Shown here piece by piece: positions 1 to 6,877 of a DNA stretch of 19,268 nt. Positions within the stretch are counted from its first letter, which is position 1. Every line of letters begins with the position of its first letter. The translations under genes and the position numbers were made by a program. The notes under the pieces are model-generated. The model saw nothing but the letters and a program-made list of their open reading frames with translations. It was not told the DNA's origin and searched no databases. Source of the stretch: a bacterium (GTDB lineage: Bacteria; Patescibacteriota; Patescibacteriia; Patescibacteriales; GWC2-42-12). Where the stretch lies: the NCBI GenBank assembly GCA_030655095.1, contig JAURWF010000028.1, forward strand, positions 1 to 19,268, written 5' to 3'.

Positions 1-1
1 A

Positions 2-406
2 AGATTGGGGCATAATTATATTGGCACAGAGCATTTGCTGCTGGGATTGATTCGTCAGGGTGAAACTATTGGGGCAAAAGTCCTGATTGGCCTAGAAGTT
101 ACCCTTGGAAAAGTAGAAGCTGAAGTCGCAAAAATTTTGGGATACTCAGAATCCAAGATGGTCTATTATAGCATTGTAATGACAGAAGAGGAAACTAAAA
201 AAGGAATGGAAGGGGAAACTACAAAAGAATATAAAAAATCTTCTGTTAGTTTCAAAATTGAGTTTGATAATGTCAAACTCAATTATGGGAAGTTTTTATC
301 AGAAGGACAATTTTTCTTTAAATTATTCAACGTGATTAAGGAGGCTGGTGGAAACTTAAAAATTGTTCGTGAAGCTCTTAGACAGGCAGAAGGAGAAGAA
401 CAATGA
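2..406 (+). CDS. Clp N-domain protein without AAA+ module (5' end outside window)
   Basis: The first visible residues (RLGHNYIGTEHLLLGLI) are the hallmark of the second half of a Clp N-terminal repeat, the adaptor- and substrate-binding domain of ClpA/ClpC unfoldases. The reading frame is open to the left edge, so the true start is missing; a TTG at 5 falls inside the conserved motif and is unlikely to be the start. After about 50 residues the Clp similarity stops. The remaining roughly 80 residues (FKIEFDNVKLNYGKFLSEGQFF and on) match nothing I recognise. There are no Walker motifs and the gene ends with TGA at 404-406 followed by a terminator, so this is not a full ClpC. It may be a free-standing adaptor-like protein that binds Clp partners or damaged protein. 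The Clp domain call is firm; the role is inference. Confidence 0.8.
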   Translation, partial: RLGHNYIGTEHLLLGLIRQGETIGAKVLIGLEVTLGKVEAEVAKILGYSESKMVYYSIVMTEEETKKGMEGETTKEYKKSSVSFKIEFDNVKLNYGKFLSEGQFFFKLFNVIKEAGGNLKIVREALRQAEGEEQ

Positions 407-426
407 TGTTTTAGAAGAATGACAAT

Positions 427-482
427 ATCCGAAGGAAAGTTTCCAGTTTAAATTTCTGGAAATTCCCTTCGGTATTTTTTTT
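427..482 (+). terminator. Rho-independent terminator of the Clp N-domain gene
   Basis: A long hairpin starts 22 bases after the stop codon. CCGAAGG (429-435) pairs with CCTTCGG (466-472), and TTTCCAG (440-446) pairs with CTGGAAA (456-462), with an AT-rich loop between. The right arm runs into TATTTTTTTT (473-482). The T-run is only on the plus-strand side, so it serves the rightward gene, although the hairpin also lies just past the stop of the leftward SIMPL gene. Confidence 0.9.
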
Positions 483-497
483 ACGATATTTATTTTT

Positions 498-1379
498 TTA
501 TTTTGTATAATAAGTACCCGTTGTTTCAATAACGACTATCGTAGGATCGAAAGATTGAGATTGAGAGATAGAAATAGGATTATTTTCGTTTGGTAAAGAC
601 ACGGAAGAACTACTATCGCTCCAACCTTCGTTATATCCTTGACCAGGAGCACTTATAATATTTTCAGATATGTAGGACAGTTTTCCTAACTTTATTCCTA
701 ATTCATTTGATGCTTCCATTGCTTTGTTTTTTACATCTTTTAAAGATTCTTTTCTTGCTTCTTGTTTCGCTTTTTCAATATTAGACGCAAAAAATTTTAC
801 AGATCCAATATTATTAACTCCTTGTTCGACTGCTAATTTTATTAGGTTATCAATTTTTGTAGAATCTTTGTTAATCCCTCTTACTTTTATCGTTATACGC
901 CGAAACCCGTTGTATCCGATAATCTTTGGCATTTTTTCTAATTGTTCATTTTTATCTTTATTATTTTTTGTAGTAGAGTAAGAGTCATCAGAGCAAGAGT
1001 CATCAGAGTAAGAGTCATCAGAGTAAGAGTCTTTATATTTGACATTAAAAGAATAAATAGTTACTCGTCTGTCTTTTTCGGCAATGCCAAATTTTTCGAG
1101 TGCTGAAATTAGTTTATTTGTTTTTTCTGTTGTTTGATTTAATGCTTCTTCGGGAGTTTTTGCTTGAAAAGTTGCTATATCTAGATTTAGCATTGCCATA
1201 TCTGGCTTTATTTCTACTCTGCCTTGTCCTGTAAACTGTACTGTTCCTTCAGTTTGTGCTAGAAAAAAAGCTTGTTGTATAAGTGTTGCAATCGTCATTA
1301 ATATAATTCCAAGTACAACAATTCCTACTATTTTAACAGTAGAATTAACTGTACAATTTGAACTTTTTTGTTCTTCCAT
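498..1379 (-). CDS. SIMPL-domain (DUF541, YggE-like) membrane-anchored protein
   Basis: The 293-residue protein begins with a short cytoplasmic tail and one hydrophobic segment (about residues 16-38), then TEGTVQFTGQGRVEIKPDMAML, the typical opening of the SIMPL/DUF541 family. The central part (RRITIKVRG, then a VEQGVNNIGSVKFF segment) and the closing PTIVVIETTGTYY also fit. Family members are periplasmic or surface proteins that form oligomers; E. coli YggE is linked to oxidative-stress tolerance, but no enzymatic reaction is established. Topology suggests an N-in anchor with the domain outside. Residues near 117-136 hold an unusual acidic insert of DDSYS repeats. The start at 1379 sits about 44 bases below the -10 box of a near-consensus promoter, and no Shine-Dalgarno is visible. 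The family call is good; the cellular role is unknown. Confidence 0.88.
   Translation of the reverse strand: MEEQKSSNCTVNSTVKIVGIVVLGIILMTIATLIQQAFFLAQTEGTVQFTGQGRVEIKPDMAMLNLDIATFQAKTPEEALNQTTEKTNKLISALEKFGIAEKDRRVTIYSFNVKYKDSYSDDSYSDDSCSDDSYSTTKNNKDKNEQLEKMPKIIGYNGFRRITIKVRGINKDSTKIDNLIKLAVEQGVNNIGSVKFFASNIEKAKQEARKESLKDVKNKAMEASNELGIKLGKLSYISENIISAPGQGYNEGWSDSSSSVSLPNENNPISISQSQSFDPTIVVIETTGTYYTK
975..1034. repeat. 15-bp in-frame tandem repeat inside the SIMPL gene
   Basis: Four head-to-tail copies of a 15-base unit (agagtaagagtcatc) lie at 975-989, 990-1004, 1005-1019 and 1020-1034. The second copy has one substitution and the last diverges at its final bases. Read on the minus strand they encode repeated D-D-S-Y/C-S. 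The unit is a multiple of three, so copy-number change would alter protein length without breaking the frame. Confidence 0.9.
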
Positions 1380-1429
1380 AATTTTTTGATTAATAAATAA
1401 AAAATATTTAAAGTTAATTTATGTTGTTA

Positions 1430-1458
1430 ACTATATTTCTTTTGATTAATTTTGTCAA
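1430..1458 (-). promoter_or_regulatory. Sigma-70-type promoter of the SIMPL gene
   Basis: On the minus strand a perfect TTGACA (-35, 1458-1453) is separated by exactly 17 bases from TATAGT (-10, 1435-1430). Predicted transcription start is near 1423, giving a leader of roughly 44 bases before the ATG at 1379. It interlocks with a rightward promoter at 1442-1470. Confidence 0.7.
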
Positions 1459-1470
1459 TTAGGGTATATT
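1442..1470 (+). promoter_or_regulatory. Candidate sigma-70-type promoter facing the DUF5661-type remnant
   Basis: TTGATT (1442-1447) and TATATT (1465-1470) are separated by 17 bases. A start near 1477 would produce an mRNA with a strong Shine-Dalgarno at 1489. Its -35 box lies in the spacer of the leftward promoter and the leftward -35 lies in its spacer, so the two cannot be occupied at once. Confidence 0.5.
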
Positions 1471-1488
1471 AAAGATCGAGTTGAGAAT

Positions 1489-1495
1489 AAGGAGG
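1489..1495 (+). promoter_or_regulatory. Strong Shine-Dalgarno (AAGGAGG)
   Basis: AAGGAGG is placed 6 bases before an ATG at 1502, with a second ATG at 1506. This is the only full-strength ribosome-binding site I see in a window whose other starts mostly lack one. Both ATG frames close quickly (TGA at 1529, TAA at 1554), so the site now serves only tiny peptides unless the downstream gene is frameshifted. Confidence 0.65.
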
Positions 1496-1501
1496 TCGGT
1501 G

Positions 1502-1713
1502 ATGAATGTTATCATTTTTAATTCCCGTTGACAAACTAAGTACAATTGGTTGCTAAACAAAAGAAGCATGTTATAATTAAAGAAGCTAAAAAGGTTGGTG
1601 AGAAATTAGGAATTAATTGGAGTAAATTTAATATAGAACAATTCAAAATAGGGTTTGATGTGGAGTTAGAACACGGTTTGGTAAAACCTAAAACAAATGT
1701 TACTAATAATTAA
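1502..1713 (+). pseudogene. DUF5661-type small protein, apparently frameshifted and shortened
   Basis: The frame from a TTG at 1546 to TAA at 1711-1713 encodes 55 residues including KEAKKVGEKLGINWSKF, then IEQFKIGFDVELEHG and KTNVTNN. This matches my recollection of DUF5661 proteins (a ...LGIDWSKFD.EQFRMG..VELEHG....TNVT pattern), a small bacterial family of unknown function. Two signs of decay are visible. The good Shine-Dalgarno/ATG at 1489-1504 is in a different frame, and the correct frame is blocked upstream by TAA at 1537. The protein also stops at TNVTNN, where I recall homologues continuing for some 25 more residues. Translation from TTG 1546 without a Shine-Dalgarno remains possible, so a short functional form is not excluded. 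The family call is moderate and pseudogene status is inference. Confidence 0.55.
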
Positions 1714-1759
1714 GATGAAAATTAAAAAATAATTTTTATTTTTTATAATAATTTAAAAT

Positions 1760-3736
1760 ATGAAACTTATTTATAGCCAAAAAATAAATAAGGAGATTAA
1801 AGAAGACTTTTTTTATCCCTTTGAAACAAAAGAAGGAGTCTATTTAATTGAAATAATAGCAAGGGCAAAAAGTTGGTGGCAAAATTTTAAAAATTTAAAA
1901 TCGTTTTTAAAAGACGATGATATAATTTTAAATTTAGATAATAATGAAATTTTCATTTCAAATAGTAAAAATAATGATATTAAGGCGATTTGGAATGGAA
2001 ACGAATTAAAAGGATTATCAAAAACAGTAATAATTGCTATTAATTTAAAGAAAGGTGAACATGCAATTTATTTAAAACCTAATCAAAGTCCAATTTTAGA
2101 AAGCATTAATATATTAGAGTTAGAAGAAAAAGATAATAACATACTAATTTATTCTCCAATAGATAATAATCCGCCAGAAAAAGGAGATAGAAGGCCTTGG
2201 ATAAATTATATTTCACAAAATTTAGCTATTAAAGAATTTAGTATTTCAGCTAGCGCTAATAAATTGAATAAAGATGATGAAGATATTAAATTGATTATTG
2301 ACGGCAAAATAGAAAAAAACGAAAATAAAAATTCACACAAAGATTGGTATTGGTGCGGAAAAGTATTAAAGGGAAAAGAAACGACATTCAAGAAAGAGGT
2401 AAATTTTAAAAAAGGAAAACATTTTATTGAATTATGGGCAGATAAAAATCCATATTTAAATAAAATTGAAGTTGCTATTTTGTCTGACAATGATGAACAT
2501 AATGAAGAAATAATTAAACCTTATAAATATAAAGGTGTTTTTGGTAATGAAGATTATAATCAATACGACACGACAATAACAGAAGTAGTTACTTTTTGGA
2601 ACAATGAGTTTTTAAAAGATTCCGATCCTCCATGCGAACCACTTGATCCAAATTTAGTAAAAGCAATAATTTATCAAGAGAGTAGAGTTGGATATTGCAA
2701 TGGAACTAATAAAAATGTAATGCAAGTTGGAAATCTTGGTGATCCTTCATTAAAAACATTAAGAGGTGAGCTTAAAGAATATTGGATTCATAATAATGAA
2801 ACAATACTTTTAAAATATGATGCTAAAATAGAAACTGCAAAAGATAGCATTTATTGGGGCGTGAGATGGCTTTATCATAAAGCTCAAGGCATAACTATTG
2901 ACAATAAAAGATACTGGAGGTCATGGCAAGAAGCAGTATTAAAATATGGTCCAGGAAAACAAGAATATGTAAATAGTGTTTGGGATATTTATAAAAAAGG
3001 GATAAAAAAAGAAAAAAAGAAGACAATTTATTTATGGTCAGTAATTTTGTTTTTTATATTAATAATTTTATTTTCAAACAAAAATAGCGAGGCTTATTCG
3101 CTTGATGCAAAAATAAATAATCAAATTATTGAGGAAAGTAATCAAGAAATTGAAAATATTGATTTAAAATATAATGAAAATAAAAAATATTTTTTAGCGC
3201 AAGTAGAATGGGAAAAAGATTGGTGGGAAGATTTAAAGATTGGTGAAATTAAAAATAAAAATATAAATTGGCTTTTAATAGATGAATTGCCAACCGACCA
3301 AGCTATTTTATCAGCAAAATTTATTAGTTTAAAGGAATTTAATAATCCGTTGGTAGAGGTTTATGGATTAACTCACGCTGGGCATGGGTATTTATATATT
3401 TATGAAATTAAAAACAATGTGATAAAATTATTAATTAAAACAGATGCGGTTGATTATAATTCTGATATTAGATGGGCGCCAGAAAATTATAAAAAATACG
3501 GATATTGGAATTGTGGAGAAATTTTTTTAAATGGTAAATTAGCAAGTGAATATAAAGATATAAACAAAGATGGCAATTTAGATTTAATATTAAGCGGAAC
3601 AAAAGAAATAGTTTGTGAAAAAGAATATAAATATTTAAAAAATATTCACGAAGTAAAAGTAGATAGTATCCAAATTGAAAAAATTTTTTTATGGAACAAA
3701 AATAAAGATACATGGATAGACGTAGAAAAAATATAA
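1760..3736 (+). CDS. Multidomain membrane protein with SLT-like transglycosylase domain
   Basis: The 658-residue protein has four visible parts. Residues 27-120 and 155-241 form two similar beta-rich domains: each runs from ...KDD-D-I-LNLD/LIIDGKI to W-G-L-KG, then LKKGEHAIYL or FKKGKHFIEL and a closing SINIL/IEVAIL strand. Residues 270-412 resemble a soluble lytic transglycosylase fold: DPNLVKAIIYQESR with candidate catalytic Glu307, NVMQVGN, and SWQEAVLKYGPGKQEYVNSVWDIYKKG. A single transmembrane helix lies at about 423-438. The C-terminal domain (about 450-658) ends with a calcium-loop-like DINKDGNLDL at 600-609. There is no N-terminal signal peptide, and the lysine-rich stretch before the helix would place the transglycosylase part inside by the positive-inside rule, which is odd for a peptidoglycan enzyme. 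A TATAAT at 1744 ends 10 bases before the ATG, so a leaderless mRNA is possible. Confidence 0.7.
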   Translation: MKLIYSQKINKEIKEDFFYPFETKEGVYLIEIIARAKSWWQNFKNLKSFLKDDDIILNLDNNEIFISNSKNNDIKAIWNGNELKGLSKTVIIAINLKKGEHAIYLKPNQSPILESINILELEEKDNNILIYSPIDNNPPEKGDRRPWINYISQNLAIKEFSISASANKLNKDDEDIKLIIDGKIEKNENKNSHKDWYWCGKVLKGKETTFKKEVNFKKGKHFIELWADKNPYLNKIEVAILSDNDEHNEEIIKPYKYKGVFGNEDYNQYDTTITEVVTFWNNEFLKDSDPPCEPLDPNLVKAIIYQESRVGYCNGTNKNVMQVGNLGDPSLKTLRGELKEYWIHNNETILLKYDAKIETAKDSIYWGVRWLYHKAQGITIDNKRYWRSWQEAVLKYGPGKQEYVNSVWDIYKKGIKKEKKKTIYLWSVILFFILIILFSNKNSEAYSLDAKINNQIIEESNQEIENIDLKYNENKKYFLAQVEWEKDWWEDLKIGEIKNKNINWLLIDELPTDQAILSAKFISLKEFNNPLVEVYGLTHAGHGYLYIYEIKNNVIKLLIKTDAVDYNSDIRWAPENYKKYGYWNCGEIFLNGKLASEYKDINKDGNLDLILSGTKEIVCEKEYKYLKNIHEVKVDSIQIEKIFLWNKNKDTWIDVEKI

Positions 3737-3767
3737 TTAAAAATTATAAAATTTTAAATTAATTATT

Positions 3768-5042
3768 ATGGATAGTATAAATAATTTTAATAATTCTCAA
3801 GAAAAAAAGAAAACATATTGGTTTAAGAGACTAGTAATAGTCATTTTGATTGGGCTTGTTTTTTTTGCTGGAATGATTTTTGCGCAAAAAAATGAAATAG
3901 TTAGGCAATTTACACTTAAAAAAGCAGATTATACTGGTAATGTTTTAAATAAATATGGGCTGATTCCTAAAGATAAATTAAGTAAAGATATTGATTTTGA
4001 TCTTTTTTGGAATGTTTGGGATTTATTGCACAAAGAATATGTTGATAAGGGCAAACTTAATGAGAAAGAAATGTTTTATGGCGCAATGCACGGTATGGTA
4101 GCATCATTAAATGATCCTTATACAGTTTTTATGGATCCTAAAATTGCTAAAGAATTTGCTAATGATTTAGCAGGCACTTTTGAAGGAATTGGCGCGGAAA
4201 TTGGAATAAGAAAAGATGTTTTAGTTATTGTCGCGCCTTTAGCTGGTATGCCTGCTGAAAAAGCTGGCTTAAAAGCGGGTGATAAAATTTATGCTATTGA
4301 TGGAATTTCCACCGCAGGCATATCAATAGATGAAGCTGTTAATAAAATCAGAGGACAAAAGGACACAGAAGTTGTTTTAACTATTTCTCGTGATGGAATT
4401 GCGAAGGCAAAAGAAGTTAAAATTAAAAGAGGAATAATTGTTGTTAAAAGCGTTAATACAGAAATGCGATCTGACAAAATTTTTGTATTAAAAATTTCTA
4501 ATTTTAATAATGATACTCTCGATTTATTTAAGCAAGCTGTCAGTAAAATTATAGAAGTAAATCCTAAAGGTATTATTTTGGATTTACGTAATAATCCTGG
4601 CGGTTATTTGGATACTGCTGTTGAAGTTGCTAGCGAATGGGTTGAGGATGGAGCTGTTGTTACTGAAAAATTTACAGAAGAAAAGAAAAATGAATATTTG
4701 GCTAGAGGTAGAGCAAGATTAAAGGACTTTCCAACAGTTGTTCTTGTTAATCAGGGCAGCGCATCTGCTTCGGAAATTGTCGCAGGTGCTTTAAAAGATA
4801 ATAATAAGGCGACTATTATTGGTAAAAAAACATTTGGCAAAGGCTCAGTTCAAACAATGGAAGAACTACCAGATGGTTCATCAGTAAAAATCACTGTAGC
4901 AAAGTGGTTGACACCTAAAGGCGATTGTATTAATGATCTTGGTATTATGCCTAATATTGAAGTAGAATTAACAGAAGAGGATTACACAAATCTCAAAGAT
5001 CCACAATTAGACAAAGCATTGGAAGTGTTGGGAAAAAAGTAA
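3768..5042 (+). CDS. ctpA: S41-family carboxy-terminal processing protease
   Basis: The 424-residue protein has an N-terminal signal anchor (about residues 20-39), a helical region, a PDZ domain (about 134-225: GTFEGIGAEIG, APLAGMPAEKAGLKAGDKI) and the S41 catalytic core. Key residues are visible: RNNPGGYL (275-281), nucleophile Ser333 in QGSASASEIVAGAL, and the general base Lys358 in TFGKGSVQ, 25 residues later as in Prc/CtpB enzymes. These proteases act outside the membrane, cleaving C-terminal tails of envelope proteins, with the PDZ domain gating access. Length and order fit the family, so it should be active. It follows the transglycosylase-like gene by 31 bases on the same strand and could be co-transcribed. 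Which member of the CtpA/CtpB/Prc group it corresponds to cannot be told from this sequence. Confidence 0.96.
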   Translation: MDSINNFNNSQEKKKTYWFKRLVIVILIGLVFFAGMIFAQKNEIVRQFTLKKADYTGNVLNKYGLIPKDKLSKDIDFDLFWNVWDLLHKEYVDKGKLNEKEMFYGAMHGMVASLNDPYTVFMDPKIAKEFANDLAGTFEGIGAEIGIRKDVLVIVAPLAGMPAEKAGLKAGDKIYAIDGISTAGISIDEAVNKIRGQKDTEVVLTISRDGIAKAKEVKIKRGIIVVKSVNTEMRSDKIFVLKISNFNNDTLDLFKQAVSKIIEVNPKGIILDLRNNPGGYLDTAVEVASEWVEDGAVVTEKFTEEKKNEYLARGRARLKDFPTVVLVNQGSASASEIVAGALKDNNKATIIGKKTFGKGSVQTMEELPDGSSVKITVAKWLTPKGDCINDLGIMPNIEVELTEEDYTNLKDPQLDKALEVLGKK

Positions 5043-5183
5043 ATTTTGATTATAAATAATTAAATTAGAGAAAAAAGTTTATAAGTACTATGGAAGACTT
5101 ATTAAAATTTTGTATTTAAGATAGTATTTGGCAAAAAAACATGTCTTAATTAACGAGAAATGTAAAATAAAAATGAATATAAA

Positions 5184-5768
5184 ATGAGTTTAATTCTTGG
5201 CTATTTTTTACAGTGTATTTTTATAATACTCCCGCTTTTTTTAGCAGGAATTTTTTTTATTTTTTTATTAAAAAAGGGATTTTTTGTGTATTTGGCAAAG
5301 CCAATTGATCTTGGGTTAACTATAGGTAAAAAAAGGTTATTCGGAAATAATAAAACCTTTCGTGGAATTATTATAATACCAATTGCAACTTTTGTATTTT
5401 GGATGTTAATAGCTATTATTTTAAAGATAATGAGAATAAATCCTGATTTATTTGTTTTTGATTATAATTTTAGTGGTTACATAAAAATATTGATATTTGC
5501 CCTTGCTTATCCTATCGGTGAATTGCCAAATTCATTTATAAAAAGACGACTAGGGATTGAGCCTGGATGTCTAGCAATAAAACAAAATGTTAGATTTTTT
5601 TTCAATTTTTATGATTTGGTTGATTCTTTAATCTTGTGTTTTTTTGTTTTATTGTTTGTTTATAAAATTAATATAGCATATGCTTTAGGAGCTTTTTTTA
5701 TAGGCACATTAATCCATTGTTTTACTGATGTTCTTATGAGAAAAATAAAGTTAAAAGAGAAAGCTTAA
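5184..5768 (+). CDS. CDP-archaeol synthase (CarS)-like cytidylyltransferase
   Basis: This 194-residue polytopic protein carries the pattern of the CarS-like family (CDP-archaeol synthase, PF01864-type): FGNNKTFRG (53-61), GELPNSFIKRRLGIEPG (112-128) and D-x2-D-S at 144-148. The enzyme uses CTP to activate a lipid phosphate, giving a CDP-lipid ready for head-group attachment. The Asp usual after the Gly of the GD..KSFIKRR motif is Glu here, and the segment linking it to the final aspartates is atypical, so substrate preference is uncertain. Its last 18 bases overlap, tail to tail, the end of the leftward lipid-kinase-like gene, and the other cluster members include a CDP-alcohol phosphatidyltransferase that could consume its product. 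Bacterial members exist, so this alone does not prove archaeal lipids. Confidence 0.8.
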   Translation: MSLILGYFLQCIFIILPLFLAGIFFIFLLKKGFFVYLAKPIDLGLTIGKKRLFGNNKTFRGIIIIPIATFVFWMLIAIILKIMRINPDLFVFDYNFSGYIKILIFALAYPIGELPNSFIKRRLGIEPGCLAIKQNVRFFFNFYDLVDSLILCFFVLLFVYKINIAYALGAFFIGTLIHCFTDVLMRKIKLKEKA

Positions 5769-6362
5769 AAGAAAGGCGGCAATCATTGGGACGGTTAGGT
5801 TGTCAATTCCATGTCTAGAATAGTATTCTGTAATAGTTAATATAATGCAAATGAGCAATAAATAAATAATAATTGATATCGTGAGTATATGAAAAACAAA
5901 ACTACTAATTAAGAGAATAAATAATGTTAATATAAAAAATAATAAAGCTCCTAAAAGGGTCTTTTTTTTGTATTTTATATTGTAAACACCAGCGATCGAA
6001 TCAGAAATGCCCATAATGGCTAGCGAGCTTATCATTATAAAGGTATTTTCGAAATAAAAAGAAGCTAGAAGTATCAAGGCAATTGGGTAGCTTATTTCAC
6101 CGATAGTTTTGTAATCTGTAAGATGAATTGATTTTAGTCCTTTGTGCCTATAAGAAATAATGAAGAAAATAGCAAATATTAAGCAAGATATAATAAATTC
6201 ATTTTTATTAACGAAAAAATAAAAAAAAGCAGTAAAAAAAGCGGAAACGAAATGAGCTATTTTTCGGGTATAGGCTGGATTTAATTTTAATTTTCTTTTG
6301 GTTGCTTCAAGCCCAAAGAAAAATAATAAGAAAATAATTACGATTATTATAATTTTTACCAT
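5751..6362 (-). CDS. Phytol/dolichol kinase-like membrane protein
   Basis: A 203-residue polytopic membrane protein with the conserved points of the CTP-dependent lipid kinase group that includes phytol kinase (VTE5), dolichol kinase (SEC59) and yeast DGK1: RKIAHF near 33-38, GEISYP at 88-93, GISDSIAGVYNIKYKKKTLLG (118-138, with Asp121) and ITEYYSRHGIDNLTVP (177-192). Family members use CTP to phosphorylate an isoprenoid alcohol or diacylglycerol in the membrane. The start at 6362 overlaps the end of the GNAT gene by 7 bases, indicating translational coupling. It is the last gene of the leftward operon and converges on the CarS-like gene. Phosphorylation of a membrane alcohol fits the neighbours; the exact substrate cannot be read from sequence. 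Confidence 0.82.
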   Translation of the reverse strand: MVKIIIIVIIFLLFFFGLEATKRKLKLNPAYTRKIAHFVSAFFTAFFYFFVNKNEFIISCLIFAIFFIISYRHKGLKSIHLTDYKTIGEISYPIALILLASFYFENTFIMISSLAIMGISDSIAGVYNIKYKKKTLLGALLFFILTLFILLISSFVFHILTISIIIYLLLICIILTITEYYSRHGIDNLTVPMIAAFLLSFLF

Positions 6363-6877
6363 TCTTTTTTCATTAATGTTAATTTATTTTTTTTTCGATG
6401 TCGGAAAACTTCTTTAATACGATGAATTTTAAAGCGAACGCCAATGAATTTTATTTTTTCACCAAGAGATAGTTCATTAAAGGATGTTTTTATAAAACCC
6501 ATGTTATTTAGTGTTTTGATAATATTTTTTAAAAATGTAGCGGCAAAATAATTATAATTGTTATTTTCGGTTACCTTTTTCAAAAGGAATTCCGATAATC
6601 CTTGATTTCTAAATTTTGGACTTATGTAAAGTCCACTAATTTCAATTAATTTATCGCTTAAGTGGGTGGTAAAAATAAAGCCTATTAATTGGTTTTTATT
6701 GTATAAACAAAAGACTTCATTAGAGTCAATCCTTTTGCTAATTTCTTTTTTTGATCTAAAGGATAGATTTGGCTCGTTAATTATAAAAAAATAAATTTTA
6801 TTTATCACTTGATTTTTGTAGCTATTATCAAAATGATTTACTATTTTTATTTTGTTAAATTTATTATCGAAAGGCAT
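6356..6877 (-). CDS. GNAT-family N-acetyltransferase-like protein
   Basis: Starting at ATG 6877, the 173-residue product has a GNAT core. A beta strand (NQLIGFIFTTHLSDKLIEIS) leads into GLYISPKFRNQGLSEFLLKK (82-101), the acetyl-CoA pyrophosphate-binding R/Q-x-x-G-x-G/A motif in the form RNQGLS, followed by NYFAATFLKNIIKTLNNMGF, the usual late motif. An in-frame extension up to 7003 exists but would overlap the preceding gene by more than 150 bases and has no recognisable content, so I reject it. With the chosen start the gene overlaps the phosphatidyltransferase gene by 31 bases and the kinase gene by 7. The basic C-terminus (HRIKEVFRHRKKNKL) could touch the membrane. It probably acylates an amine, perhaps on a lipid head group, but that is a guess from context. 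Confidence 0.75.
   Translation of the reverse strand: MPFDNKFNKIKIVNHFDNSYKNQVINKIYFFIINEPNLSFRSKKEISKRIDSNEVFCLYNKNQLIGFIFTTHLSDKLIEISGLYISPKFRNQGLSEFLLKKVTENNNYNYFAATFLKNIIKTLNNMGFIKTSFNELSLGEKIKFIGVRFKIHRIKEVFRHRKKNKLTLMKKEW

Noticed and set aside
724..981. Plus-strand ORF opposite the SIMPL gene, and similar antisense ORFs at 2206-2490, 3468-3713, 8849-9043, 13059-13325 and 17211-17955
   Set aside because: They lie entirely within well-supported genes on the other strand, have no recognisable motifs and show composition typical of antisense reading.
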